Below, one piece after another: positions 46,746 through 54,241 of a stretch of 64,000 nt of DNA. Numbering within the stretch: position 1 is the stretch's first letter; each line of letters starts with the position of its first letter. Source of the DNA: Bacteroidales bacterium (GTDB taxonomy: Bacteria > Bacteroidota > Bacteroidia > Bacteroidales > Tenuifilaceae). Both the position numbers and the translations under genes were made by a program. A model generated the notes under the pieces. The model ran no database searches. It saw only the letters and a program-made list of their open reading frames with translations, and was not told the DNA's origin. The stretch lies in the NCBI GenBank assembly GCA_017524185.1, contig JAFWUG010000018.1, forward strand, positions 1 through 64,000. The letters are read 5' to 3'.

Positions 46746-47219
46746 ATGGGCATTATAAGATTTTTGAAACGGGCAAAGTATGCTATTATATATAAGCGCG
46801 GAGTACATTTCCCGTACAGCAAAATAAGAATAAGGGCTTTGAGAAAATTGGGATATAAGGTAGGGCGTGATGTATATGTTGCTCCTGATTTGCAAATAAC
46901 TATGAATTATGTAGGAAATCACGGAGATTTGCGCATAGGCGATAGGGTTGCTATTGGTCCAGGTGTTATATTGGTTCTTACTTCACATGCAAATTATTCA
47001 AAGGTGAGAGGAGTCATGAACGAAAAAAAACGTTCTATTATTTTGCATAATGATGTGTGGATAGGTTCAGGAGTAATTGTCATGCAAGGGGTAACGATAG
47101 GAGAAGGGGCTGTTATAGGGGCAGGTTCGGTTGTTACAAAAGATATACCTCCATATAGTATTGCCGTAGGAAATCCATGTAAGGTAATTAAGACTATAAA
47201 TCATGAGAATATTGATTGA
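46746..47219 (+). CDS. Hexapeptide-repeat O/N-acetyltransferase
   Basis: 157 residues with left-handed beta-helix hexapeptides from about residue 40: [44 protein letters not shown] and the closing [15 protein letters not shown]. This is the maltose/galactoside acetyltransferase-like class that uses acetyl-CoA on sugars. The N-terminus is basic and without a signal. Its 3' end overlaps the next gene by 17 bp, so the two are translationally linked. Confidence 0.88.
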   Translation: MGIIRFLKRAKYAIIYKRGVHFPYSKIRIRALRKLGYKVGRDVYVAPDLQITMNYVGNHGDLRIGDRVAIGPGVILVLTSHANYSKVRGVMNEKKRSIILHNDVWIGSGVIVMQGVTIGEGAVIGAGSVVTKDIPPYSIAVGNPCKVIKTINHENID

Positions 47220-48258
47220 CATCGGACATCCTGCTCATATTCATTTATTAAGATATACTAGTGAAGAGTTAAAAAAGCGTGGTCATAATGTATTCTTCTC
47301 AGTTAGAGATATTCCAGTGGCTAAAAGGTTGATGGATTATTATGAAATGAAATATTTTGATTTGGGAAAAAAAAGAAATTCAATCATAGGTAAATTATGG
47401 ACAATCATTAGTCAAGACATAAAGTTGCTTTTTTTCGTATGGAAAAACAAAATTGATATTGGTTTAAGTTCAGGAATAGTTCTTCCTCATGTGTCTAAAT
47501 TGTCCAAGATGAAATCATTTGTTTTTGACGACGATGATGATGCAGTAGAGCCATTAGTAGTAAAATACGCGCACCCATTTTCCGATATTGTATTCACACC
47601 ATCTGCAATAAAGAGAAAAACACCACACGCTCTATACTACAACGGATGCCACGAATTAGCATACCTGCATCCAAATTATTTCACCCCCGATGTAATGGTC
47701 TTAAAAAAAGCAGGCCTGACAGAAAATGAAATTTTTTTTATTCTTCGTTTTGTTGCTTTTAATGGTCATCATGATGTTGGACAAAGTGGTATATCTTTGG
47801 AACAGAAAAAAAATTTGATTAGTCTTCTATCACAATATGGTAGAGTAATCATTACTTCGGAAAAACCAATTGAATCCGATTTTGAACAATACCGCTTACC
47901 AGTCCCCCCAGAAGAGATTCATTCGCTGATGTATTATGCAACGATGTTTATTGGTGATAGCCAAACAATGACATCAGAGGCTGCTATCATGGGCGTACCA
48001 GCACTGAAATGCAACACTTTTGCTGGTAAATTATCTGTCCCCAATGAATTAGAATATAAATACGGTCTTTGCTATGCATATCATCCAAATGAGTTTGAAA
48101 AGTTTTACAAACACATAGAGATGCTTTTAAAACAACCTAATATTAAGAAAGAATGGTGCGATAAAAAAGAAAAATTTTTACAGGACAATATAGATGTAAC
48201 TGCCTTTTTCACAGACTATATTAACAACTATTCAAATACCAACAAAAAAATAAACTAA
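47203..48258 (+). CDS. DUF354 family GT-B-like glycosyltransferase
   Basis: 351 residues. DUF354 landmarks: [18 protein letters not shown] at the start, [18 protein letters not shown] and [10 protein letters not shown] in the first half, [13 protein letters not shown] near 183 and the C-terminal [20 protein letters not shown]. The fold resembles WecB and MurG-type GT-B enzymes, and the gene is often next to a WecB-type epimerase, as here (11 bp). It is the only glycosyltransferase-like gene in the locus. The sugar is unknown. Confidence 0.85.
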   Translation: MRILIDIGHPAHIHLLRYTSEELKKRGHNVFFSVRDIPVAKRLMDYYEMKYFDLGKKRNSIIGKLWTIISQDIKLLFFVWKNKIDIGLSSGIVLPHVSKLSKMKSFVFDDDDDAVEPLVVKYAHPFSDIVFTPSAIKRKTPHALYYNGCHELAYLHPNYFTPDVMVLKKAGLTENEIFFILRFVAFNGHHDVGQSGISLEQKKNLISLLSQYGRVIITSEKPIESDFEQYRLPVPPEEIHSLMYYATMFIGDSQTMTSEAAIMGVPALKCNTFAGKLSVPNELEYKYGLCYAYHPNEFEKFYKHIEMLLKQPNIKKEWCDKKEKFLQDNIDVTAFFTDYINNYSNTNKKIN

Positions 48259-48268
48259 ATCCTCCCCC

Positions 48269-49414
48269 ATGCTCAACATCCTCACCATCATCGGGGCGCG
48301 GCCCCAGATAATCAAAGCAGCGGCATTGTCGCGGACCATCGGTAACCGATTTGCCCAAACCGTAACGGAGAAAATTCTGCACACCGGGCAGCACTACGAC
48401 GAGAACATGTCGGGCGGATTCTTCGGCGAGCTGGGTATTCCCGCGCCACACTACAACCTACATGTGGGCAGCGGCAAACACGGCGAACAAACAGCCAAGA
48501 TGATCCAGGGCATAGAGCAGGTGCTGTGCAACGAACACTTCGATGGCATGGTGCTCTACGGCGACACCAACTCCACGCTGGCTGGTGCCGTGGCTGCCAG
48601 CAAAATGCACGTGCCTGTTTTCCACATCGAGGCAGGACTGCGCTCGTTCAACATGGCCATGCCCGAGGAGGTGAACCGCATTGTGTGCGACCAACTCTCA
48701 TCGGTGCTATTCGCTCCCACCCAAACGGCAATCGACAACCTCAAGCGCGAGGGATTTACCAACTCACAGGCAACATTCCGCAACGGCAAGGAACGCAGGG
48801 TGATACAGAGCGGCGATGTGATGTACGACAATAGCATGCACTTTGCCACCATGGCCGAGGAACGTAGCCAGGTGCTGGAGCGGCTCGGCGTGCAACGGGG
48901 CAAATTCATTCTATGCACCATACACCGCGACAACAACACCGACAGCCCCGAACGGCTTTCGGCAATTGTATCGGCCTTGCTACGTATAGCCGAGGACCAG
49001 CAGCAAACCATTGTGCTACCGCTACATCCGCGTACAAAAAAATTGCTGCCACAAAATCTAAATAAAACTTTACACGATAGTTTTATAGCTTCGCCGTACA
49101 TCAAAATTGTGGAGCCTGTACCGTTTTTCGACATCATCATGCTCGAACGCCACGCCAGCATGGTGCTCACCGACTCGGGCGGCGTACAGAAAGAGGCCTT
49201 CTTCTTCGAAACGCCCTGCGTTATTCTGCGCCCCGAAACCGAGTGGGTAGAAATTGTCGATGCAGGTGCGGGCATCATCGCCGATGCCAATGAGGAGCGC
49301 ATTGTAGCCGCCTACAATAAGCTGGCCGGACGCAAGGTGCACTTCCCGCCGCTCTTTGGCGATGCACATGCGGCTGAAAAGATAATGGCCGAAATCATTG
49401 ACTATCTGAAATAG
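48269..49414 (+). CDS. wecB: Non-hydrolysing UDP-GlcNAc 2-epimerase (or related 2-epimerase)
   Basis: 381 residues. Family blocks are IGARPQIIKAAALSR, HTGQHYDENMS, LYGDTNSTLAGAVAAS, FHIEAGLRSFN, MPEEVNRIVCDQLS and the C-terminal LTDSGGVQKEAFFFETPCV. It makes UDP-ManNAc from UDP-GlcNAc. WbpI-type epimerases acting on diacetamido-uronic acids share these motifs, so the substrate is not certain. Base composition returns to the genomic norm at exactly this gene, marking the right edge of the AT-rich segment. Confidence 0.9.
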   Translation: MLNILTIIGARPQIIKAAALSRTIGNRFAQTVTEKILHTGQHYDENMSGGFFGELGIPAPHYNLHVGSGKHGEQTAKMIQGIEQVLCNEHFDGMVLYGDTNSTLAGAVAASKMHVPVFHIEAGLRSFNMAMPEEVNRIVCDQLSSVLFAPTQTAIDNLKREGFTNSQATFRNGKERRVIQSGDVMYDNSMHFATMAEERSQVLERLGVQRGKFILCTIHRDNNTDSPERLSAIVSALLRIAEDQQQTIVLPLHPRTKKLLPQNLNKTLHDSFIASPYIKIVEPVPFFDIIMLERHASMVLTDSGGVQKEAFFFETPCVILRPETEWVEIVDAGAGIIADANEERIVAAYNKLAGRKVHFPPLFGDAHAAEKIMAEIIDYLK

Positions 49415-49419
49415 CTACC

Positions 49420-49833
49420 TTGTCCCATCACACCCACATCATAGCCCGCCTTGCGCTGCTGCTCTACCTCGTAGGCATGGCCGTAGCTATGCTGCTGCCT
49501 TTGGGCGGGTTGTCCGTTTCGCTCAACCGCATCAGGCTGCTGGGCTTCAGGGGCGACCATGTGGTACACGCAGCTATGTTTGTGGGCTTGCTGTTGATAA
49601 TGGGCTACAACCGCCGCGTGTCTGCTGCGCGATGGTGGCGGAGCCTATGGCCGTGTCTGCTGCTGGCCGTGCTGCTGGCTGTGGGCTCGGAGCTGCTGCA
49701 GGGGTTGCTCCACATCCGCCGCTTCAGCCCCAGCGACATGCAGGCCAACCTCGTGGGCATAGCCCTCGGCCTGCTGCCGTTTTTGATGGTGAGCAGAAAC
49801 AGACAGATAAAGCACCGCCATGAGAATGGATAA
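49420..49833 (+). CDS. VanZ-like membrane protein
   Basis: 137 residues with four membrane helices. The VanZ/YwnJ pattern is visible as DHVVHAAMFVGLLLIMGY (about 47-64) and the later E-x-x-Q (SELLQGLLHIRRFSPSDMQANLVG, in two parts, about 89-112). The start is TTG at 49420, 5 bp after the epimerase stop; there is no suitable ATG upstream. Its function in Bacteroidota is unknown; VanZ-like proteins in Gram-positives affect glycopeptide tolerance. Last recognisable gene before the gene-poor stretch. Confidence 0.82.
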   Translation: MSHHTHIIARLALLLYLVGMAVAMLLPLGGLSVSLNRIRLLGFRGDHVVHAAMFVGLLLIMGYNRRVSAARWWRSLWPCLLLAVLLAVGSELLQGLLHIRRFSPSDMQANLVGIALGLLPFLMVSRNRQIKHRHENG

Positions 49834-50021
49834 TTTTTCAGGCCTCCGCTGCAACTTTTTCTTATCCTGTACAGTATTATAAAAGTTAAGCCGCACATTT
49901 TTTTGTGGCATCATCATTTTTTTGTAAGTAATTATAAACTAAACCTGTTCGTTATCGACATAAACAACTGACATTCACACATATAAACCAAACGGTAGCG
50001 TTTGCTATTTATTCGACATTT

Positions 50022-50164
50022 GCCTTGAAACCTGAGAAATTTTAAGCAATGAAAGTCCCGATAAGTCAGCGAACGCCTGTGCGTTAGCGCGGGCGTGGAC
50101 TTGTCGACTTTCATGGGCTTCTCAGGGCCTCAAGGCGTGGATAAGGAAACATCCGCGCTTTTTT
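50022..50164 (+). ncRNA. Candidate structured RNA with intrinsic terminator (unassigned)
   Basis: Four stacked stems fold the region into one long rod: 50022-50028 with 50130-50136 (7 bp), 50031-50038 with 50119-50126 (8 bp), 50049-50057 with 50106-50114 (9 bp) and 50060-50067 with 50098-50105 (8 bp, one G-U), capped by a GC-rich 30-nt end loop that can itself pair. An 8-bp terminator hairpin (50135-50142 with 50151-50158) and six T follow and share 2 nt with the base of the rod. A weak -7 box (GACATTTG) ends at 50022. No family was recognised; a 6S-like RNA, a small regulatory RNA or a mobile-element end are possible. Confidence 0.4.
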
Positions 50165-50246
50165 GTTGGCCGCTGAGCAGCCCGTGAAGCCAGAATACCA
50201 TAGGACACGCGCTTCCGCGAGTGGAGCATGTGTTTAGGTGCTGTGA

Positions 50247-50501
50247 GCAGGGTCTGCACGGGATGAGCAAGAGGAGCGAATGGAAATCGACTTTCTAACT
50301 GCCAAAAGCAAGCTAACTACACGGCACAATATCAGCCCAATAAAAGTGAAATCGTCGCAGCGATATACGCTAACATCCTTACGGAAATGCATGAATAAAT
50401 TTGGCGAATATCTCTCCACGCCCATTGTGCTGCATACGGCCGACCTAAAAACCGACAACGGTATCTTATTCCTACCCATCTACATGGCCGCGCAGATTTG
50501 A
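50247..50501 (+). pseudogene. Relic of a DUF4143-type ATPase (C-terminal end only)
   Basis: The frame ending at TGA 50499-50501 reads EIDFLTAKSKL, then ISPIKVKSSQRYTLTSLRKC, then LHTADLKTDNGILFLPIYMA. This is the familiar C-terminal block of AAA_14/DUF4143 proteins (E-I-D-F-L, P-I-x-V-K-S, L-P-x-Y-M-A). The frame opens at 50247 after a stop and has no ATPase domain upstream. It is a different subfamily from the intact protein at 30030. An ATG at 50280 could give a 73-residue peptide, but I consider it a remnant. Confidence 0.7.
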
Positions 50502-50547
50502 TACGCTGAGGGGAGCATAATCTCTGATACAAGATTTGCGACAAAAA

Positions 50548-50761
50548 ATGCTTCCCGACTTCCAAATAGTGTCACCACTGGTGTCAAAATTGTCGTGGAA
50601 TCTTCTTGTTGTTGCTTTGCATCGTGGGTGGCGAGGAACAGATAGAACTGCTGCAACTCGACAAGGTCGGCATCAAGGTGGCCAAATACATAACAGTGTT
50701 ACCGCCTCGTGAGGTCTTACAGCACCAGATACAGAAATCCTTAGAAGCTGCCAAGGCGTAA
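50548..50761 (+). pseudogene. Relic of a YhcG/DUF1016-type PD-(D/E)XK nuclease
   Basis: Two pieces in different frames. 50548-50601 reads LPDFQIVSPLVSKLSWN, like the N-terminal DUF1016 domain. 50627-50761 reads GGEEQIELLQLDKVGIKVAK and then YITVLPPREVLQHQIQKSLEAA to a stop, the C-terminal tail of the same family. The catalytic nuclease core between them is missing (only about 25 bp instead of several hundred), so the gene is dead by internal deletion plus frameshift. Confidence 0.65.
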
Positions 50762-50944
50762 CCATCAATAGTTCAAGAATCTCCGTGGTCGCATTAAGAT
50801 GATTCCACAAAAAATGCACGAATGACGTAACATTTCTGAAAAAACAACGTCTATACCAAAACTATAGCAACACAGCCATGCAGCAACACATAAACCACAT
50901 AGAGCGCAATAAACACCGCAAACAGCGGCTGTGTTTGGGTTTTA

Positions 50945-50956
50945 CCCCCCCCCCCC
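50945..50956 (+). repeat. Homopolymeric C12 tract
   Basis: Twelve consecutive C, 183 bp ahead of the first orphan gene at 51140, in otherwise AT-rich DNA. Such tracts change length by slippage. No gene reads through it convincingly. Confidence 0.95.
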
Positions 50957-51139
50957 ATTGTTAAAAAACATTAAAACCTACATCTCTGTTTTATCCTCAT
51001 CACATAGTGCAAATGAGGATAAGCAGTCATGGGCAATAACCAAGTTTAGTTCAAAAGCGTGGCATAAGGTAATATGTTGCACGATGCGGAGCTATTTCCA
51101 AGTATATGACGAACAATGTGACTTTAACTACTATTATCT

Positions 51140-51532
51140 ATGACACAGAGAGAATTTTATGACAAGGATGATGACAAGGATGCTTTGATAAAGGCACTTA
51201 AATCATTAATTCTTCAAGGAGACGAACAAGATTCTGAGCGGATTAAGGAAATCGATAGTTTTGTGGATTCTATTGATTTCGACATGTCTGCTAAAACAAA
51301 AAAACAAATTAATACTCTAAGAGATTTATTCAAAGATGTCTACACGGACTATCCAACAGAAATTGACCATAGATATAACCCAGAGATGTTTATGATATTT
51401 ACCAAATTAAACCATACAAGCAATAATAATATACAAAAACTTGACCATGTGCTTGGCAAGGAAGGGTACTATTTATCTGGAATCCACACAGGAGAGACAG
51501 GTTTAGTCTTTATAGTAAGAGAATCAGTTTAA
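51140..51532 (+). CDS. Unrecognised acidic protein, 130 residues
   Basis: Soluble, acidic at the N-terminus (DKDDDKDALIKALKSLILQG), mainly helical to about residue 75, then beta-like to the end (GYYLSGIHTGETGLVFIVRE). No signal peptide. Start ATG 51140. AT-rich codon use unlike the neighbouring wecB and wzi genes. The next gene begins 12 bp after its stop. I do not recognise the family. Position and composition suggest a transferred accessory module, for example an effector-immunity or phage-defence cargo, but no motif supports either. Confidence 0.65.
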   Translation: MTQREFYDKDDDKDALIKALKSLILQGDEQDSERIKEIDSFVDSIDFDMSAKTKKQINTLRDLFKDVYTDYPTEIDHRYNPEMFMIFTKLNHTSNNNIQKLDHVLGKEGYYLSGIHTGETGLVFIVRESV

Positions 51533-51544
51533 TTAAAGATTTCT

Positions 51545-51964
51545 GTGATGACACTCAAAAAAATAGGGCAAATTCTTACAACTATTGTGTATACTCCAAT
51601 ATACATCGGTATTTTATATCTCGCAGCGAGTTTACCTTTGTCATGGATACTGAGCCTATCCATATGGAAGATGATATTTATATTGTTTTTTTTAGGATTA
51701 ATAATATATGGTATAAGTATTGCCGTAGTAGCCTTAGGAATAATACCTTATCGCTGGATTGTCAAAGATAACCGTATAGCATATGGACTTTCTATTGGTT
51801 TAAGTATTTTATTGACAATATTATACATTAAAAATTTGTGGATAATTTCGTTAGATTATGGCAATAGAGGAATATTTGCTGCTATACTTATAACAGGTTT
51901 AATTTTGAAGTTTGTTTACGAATCGATTTTCGCATTGTACATATTTTTTTATAAAGGTGAATAA
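51545..51964 (+). CDS. Unrecognised four-helix membrane protein, 139 residues
   Basis: About four hydrophobic helices: residues 8-32, 37-62, 75-95 and 105-135, with short loops and few charges. No signal peptide cleavage site. It sits 12 bp after the previous orphan gene and 2 bp before the next, so the three form one transcript. No motif recognised. Such small polytopic proteins next to small soluble ones can be immunity proteins or pore components; this is a guess from the architecture only. Confidence 0.65.
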   Translation: MMTLKKIGQILTTIVYTPIYIGILYLAASLPLSWILSLSIWKMIFILFFLGLIIYGISIAVVALGIIPYRWIVKDNRIAYGLSIGLSILLTILYIKNLWIISLDYGNRGIFAAILITGLILKFVYESIFALYIFFYKGE

Positions 51965-51966
51965 CT

Positions 51967-52362
51967 ATGTTGAAGGTAATCATTGCAATCGTTTTGCTAC
52001 TAATATTTAAATTTATTCTTGATTCTTATAAACAGAGAATCAAAGTAGTAAATGAAGGTGGTATGCAAAAAAAATATTCCACCATTGTTGATTGGCTACT
52101 AAATTCACATCAACATGCAAAAATATTTAATGAAACAACCACATCAATTATGATTGGTGTCTCGAGTGATTTGGGGCTTGTCACTTTTGATCTTAACCAA
52201 ACATACGGAACAGTTACAATTCTATACAATGTTAATAGTATCGCGGGTAAACTTAATTTAGAATTTAATTTTTACGAATATGAAGATCAAAATAAAATGA
52301 TAAAAAAAATGGAAAATGACATAATCGCAAATGGTATGAAAAATATATGGAATTTCTTTTGA
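51967..52362 (+). CDS. Unrecognised single-anchor protein, 131 residues
   Basis: A hydrophobic N-terminal helix (about 2-18, LKVIIAIVLLLIFKFIL) followed by a basic stretch and a mixed alpha/beta domain (about 40-131) with alternating strands such as TSIMIGVSSDLGLVTFDLN and YGTVTILYNV. It looks like a signal anchor rather than a cleaved signal. It is the last of three AT-rich genes. Its 3' end overlaps the nominal long frame of wzi by 16 bp, but the wzi start I favour is 167 bp further on. Family unknown. Confidence 0.65.
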   Translation: MLKVIIAIVLLLIFKFILDSYKQRIKVVNEGGMQKKYSTIVDWLLNSHQHAKIFNETTTSIMIGVSSDLGLVTFDLNQTYGTVTILYNVNSIAGKLNLEFNFYEYEDQNKMIKKMENDIIANGMKNIWNFF

Positions 52363-52529
52363 ATCCACTCAATATAATCGTTGGCAGGCTGGTTGCCTTG
52401 CAGCGTTTGGCCATGAATTACACGCTCGCAGCAAAACTACCAACTATAGCTGCCATCCTGAAAAAAAATCGCGAATTTCTCGGCCTAATTCCGTTTTTTC
52501 TCGTAAACAGCACCAAAAAAGGCATCAAC

Positions 52530-54230
52530 GTGAGAGCATACGCATACATACTGCTGACCATAACCCTAACAGCGGCTACGGTTGCGCTGCGGGCGCAGGA
52601 TACGCCCATCGGGTTCCGCAACGAGGGCATCTACGACTTTTTGGATGAGCTGGCCACCTGTGGCCACATCAACCTCAACTCGGCCGTGAAGCCCTATCCC
52701 GCCCGCCACATAGCCGCCCAGCTGCGGCAGGCCGAAGCATCGGCTGAGCGCATGAGCCCGCGCCAGCGCAAGGAGCTGGAGTTCTACCTGCGGCAGTACG
52801 CCATATTCGAGCCCACGCCCAACAACCCCTACACCGCCGAGCGCAGGCTCGACCTGCTCAGCTTTGCGCCGCGGTTCAACTTCGGCTTTCTGCCGCCGGG
52901 CTTGCACTATAAGGATTCGCTCACCCACATCAGTATACGCCCCATCTGGGGAGCTCGCTACCACATTGGCGGTGCCAACAAGGTGCTGCACACCTGGGGC
53001 GGCGCCGAGGTGCTGGGCAACGTGGGACCCGTTACGGCCTACGCCAGCCTGCGCGACAACCACATGAGCGAATGCCTAACCGCGCCCAACTACTTCACGT
53101 TGAGCGAGGTGGGCAACTATAAAATTAACGTGCAGGGGCAGGGCGGTGCCGATTTCTCCGAGATGCGCGGCGGCATAATCTACGGCTGGCGCTGGGGTTC
53201 GTTCGGGCTGGTGAAGGATCAGCTGCAATGGGGTTCGGGCTACCATGGCACCACCATATTCGGTGGCAACAACCCATCGTTTGCCATGATTAAGCTGCAG
53301 GTGAAGCCCGTGCGCTGGTTCGAGCTCAACTACATCCACGGCTGGCTGGTGAGCGAGGTGGAGGATACCACGCGCTCCTATACCCTCGACGATGGCCGAC
53401 AGCGCAAGGTATTCAGGGATAAATATATAGCGGCCAACTTCGTAACTTTTACGCCATATCGGGGCATCAACCTATCGGTGGGCAATTCCATCGTTTATTC
53501 CGACATCAAGGTGCAGCCGGCCTACCTCATCCCGGTGATGTTCTACAAATCGATAGACCACACCGTGAACCATGGCATCGAGAACCAGAACTCGCAGATG
53601 TTCGCCGACATCAGCGTGCGCACCTTGCGCCATCTGCATGTTTATGGTACGGTGTATTGCGATGAGCTGTCGCTGCGGCGCATTGGCAACCCCGACAGGC
53701 ACAACTTCCTATCGTGGAAGGGTGGGGCGCAGCTTTCGGGTTGGCCTGTGGCCAATCTGGCCATCAGGGGTGAGCTTACATACGTGTATCCACTTGTGTA
53801 TAAGCACCGTGTGCCAGCCACAACATTTGCTACCAATAAGGCCAACCTGGGCTACTACCTGCGCGACAATTCCCGCGAAATCTACGCTGCCATCGACTAC
53901 CGTCCGCTGCGCGGGTTGCTCGTGCGAGCCGAGGCGTTCTGCGCCCAGCACGGCAACGAGTACGACTATCTCACGAAATACGGTAGCGGAATAAAAGGCG
54001 ATGAATTGCCTGTAATGCAAGATATTGTATGGCAGAATATTAGCATGAGCCTAACGGCCCGCTGGGAATTTTTCCACGATTGGTGGTTGGTGGCCAGCTA
54101 CACGCTGAGCGATATACAAGGCTTTGAGGCCGATGGACGCACGGCCCAAGAGCATCTCGACATGTTCACGCCCAAGGCGTTTCAGGGACGCAACAATGTG
54201 CTAACCATGGGGCTCAACATGGGCTGGTAG
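52530..54230 (+). CDS. Wzi-like capsule assembly protein
   Basis: 566 residues from GTG 52530, which gives a signal peptide (RAYAYILLTITLTAATVALRAQ). The frame is open back to 52347 but that part overlaps the previous gene and would bury the signal. The mature protein starts with a helical region (about 25-90, TPIGFRNEGIYDFLDELAT) and continues as an outer-membrane beta-barrel with many aromatic strand ends, including WGWG-like GWRWGSFGLVKDQLQWGSGY (about 225-244). Wzi-family proteins help attach capsule to the cell surface. Base composition is back to the norm. The terminal residues MGLNMGW fit a barrel end. Confidence 0.85.
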   Translation: MRAYAYILLTITLTAATVALRAQDTPIGFRNEGIYDFLDELATCGHINLNSAVKPYPARHIAAQLRQAEASAERMSPRQRKELEFYLRQYAIFEPTPNNPYTAERRLDLLSFAPRFNFGFLPPGLHYKDSLTHISIRPIWGARYHIGGANKVLHTWGGAEVLGNVGPVTAYASLRDNHMSECLTAPNYFTLSEVGNYKINVQGQGGADFSEMRGGIIYGWRWGSFGLVKDQLQWGSGYHGTTIFGGNNPSFAMIKLQVKPVRWFELNYIHGWLVSEVEDTTRSYTLDDGRQRKVFRDKYIAANFVTFTPYRGINLSVGNSIVYSDIKVQPAYLIPVMFYKSIDHTVNHGIENQNSQMFADISVRTLRHLHVYGTVYCDELSLRRIGNPDRHNFLSWKGGAQLSGWPVANLAIRGELTYVYPLVYKHRVPATTFATNKANLGYYLRDNSREIYAAIDYRPLRGLLVRAEAFCAQHGNEYDYLTKYGSGIKGDELPVMQDIVWQNISMSLTARWEFFHDWWLVASYTLSDIQGFEADGRTAQEHLDMFTPKAFQGRNNVLTMGLNMGW

Positions 54231-54241
54231 AGGCGGTAGAG

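Larger units (their letters stand above)
49834..51139. other. Gene-poor stretch of about 1.3 kb with RNA-like folds and gene relics
   Basis: No intact gene. In order it holds a GCCGCACA/TGTGGC hairpin near 49894-49910, a 115-nt rod-like inverted-repeat structure plus terminator (50022-50164), a second set of inverted repeats (CCCGTG 50181-50186 with CACGGG 50257-50262; inner hairpin 50206-50223), a DUF4143 ATPase relic, a YhcG nuclease relic, an inverted repeat AACACAGCC/GGCTGTGTT (50869-50877 and 50927-50935) and a C12 tract. This looks like an old insertion site within the polysaccharide locus. Confidence 0.6.

Noticed and set aside
48556-49302. 248-codon frame opposite wecB
   Set aside because: Antisense shadow; the translation is Ser/Thr-rich with no domain, while wecB is complete.
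50060-50105. Integron attC-like site (GCGTTAG in an imperfect palindrome)
   Set aside because: GTTAGCG does not fit the GTTRRRY core, and no integrase or cassette structure is present.
50040-50120. Group II intron domain V (ATGAAAGTC motif)
   Set aside because: Only a short match; the catalytic triad/bulge arrangement and a reverse transcriptase gene are missing.
50931-51143. 70-codon ORF through the C12 tract as a phase-variable gene
   Set aside because: The translation is incoherent, has no domain, and merely starts at a chance ATG before the tract.
52347-52529. N-terminal extension of wzi to an ATG at 52347
   Set aside because: It would overlap the previous gene and bury the signal peptide about 60 residues in; GTG 52530 gives a normal signal peptide.
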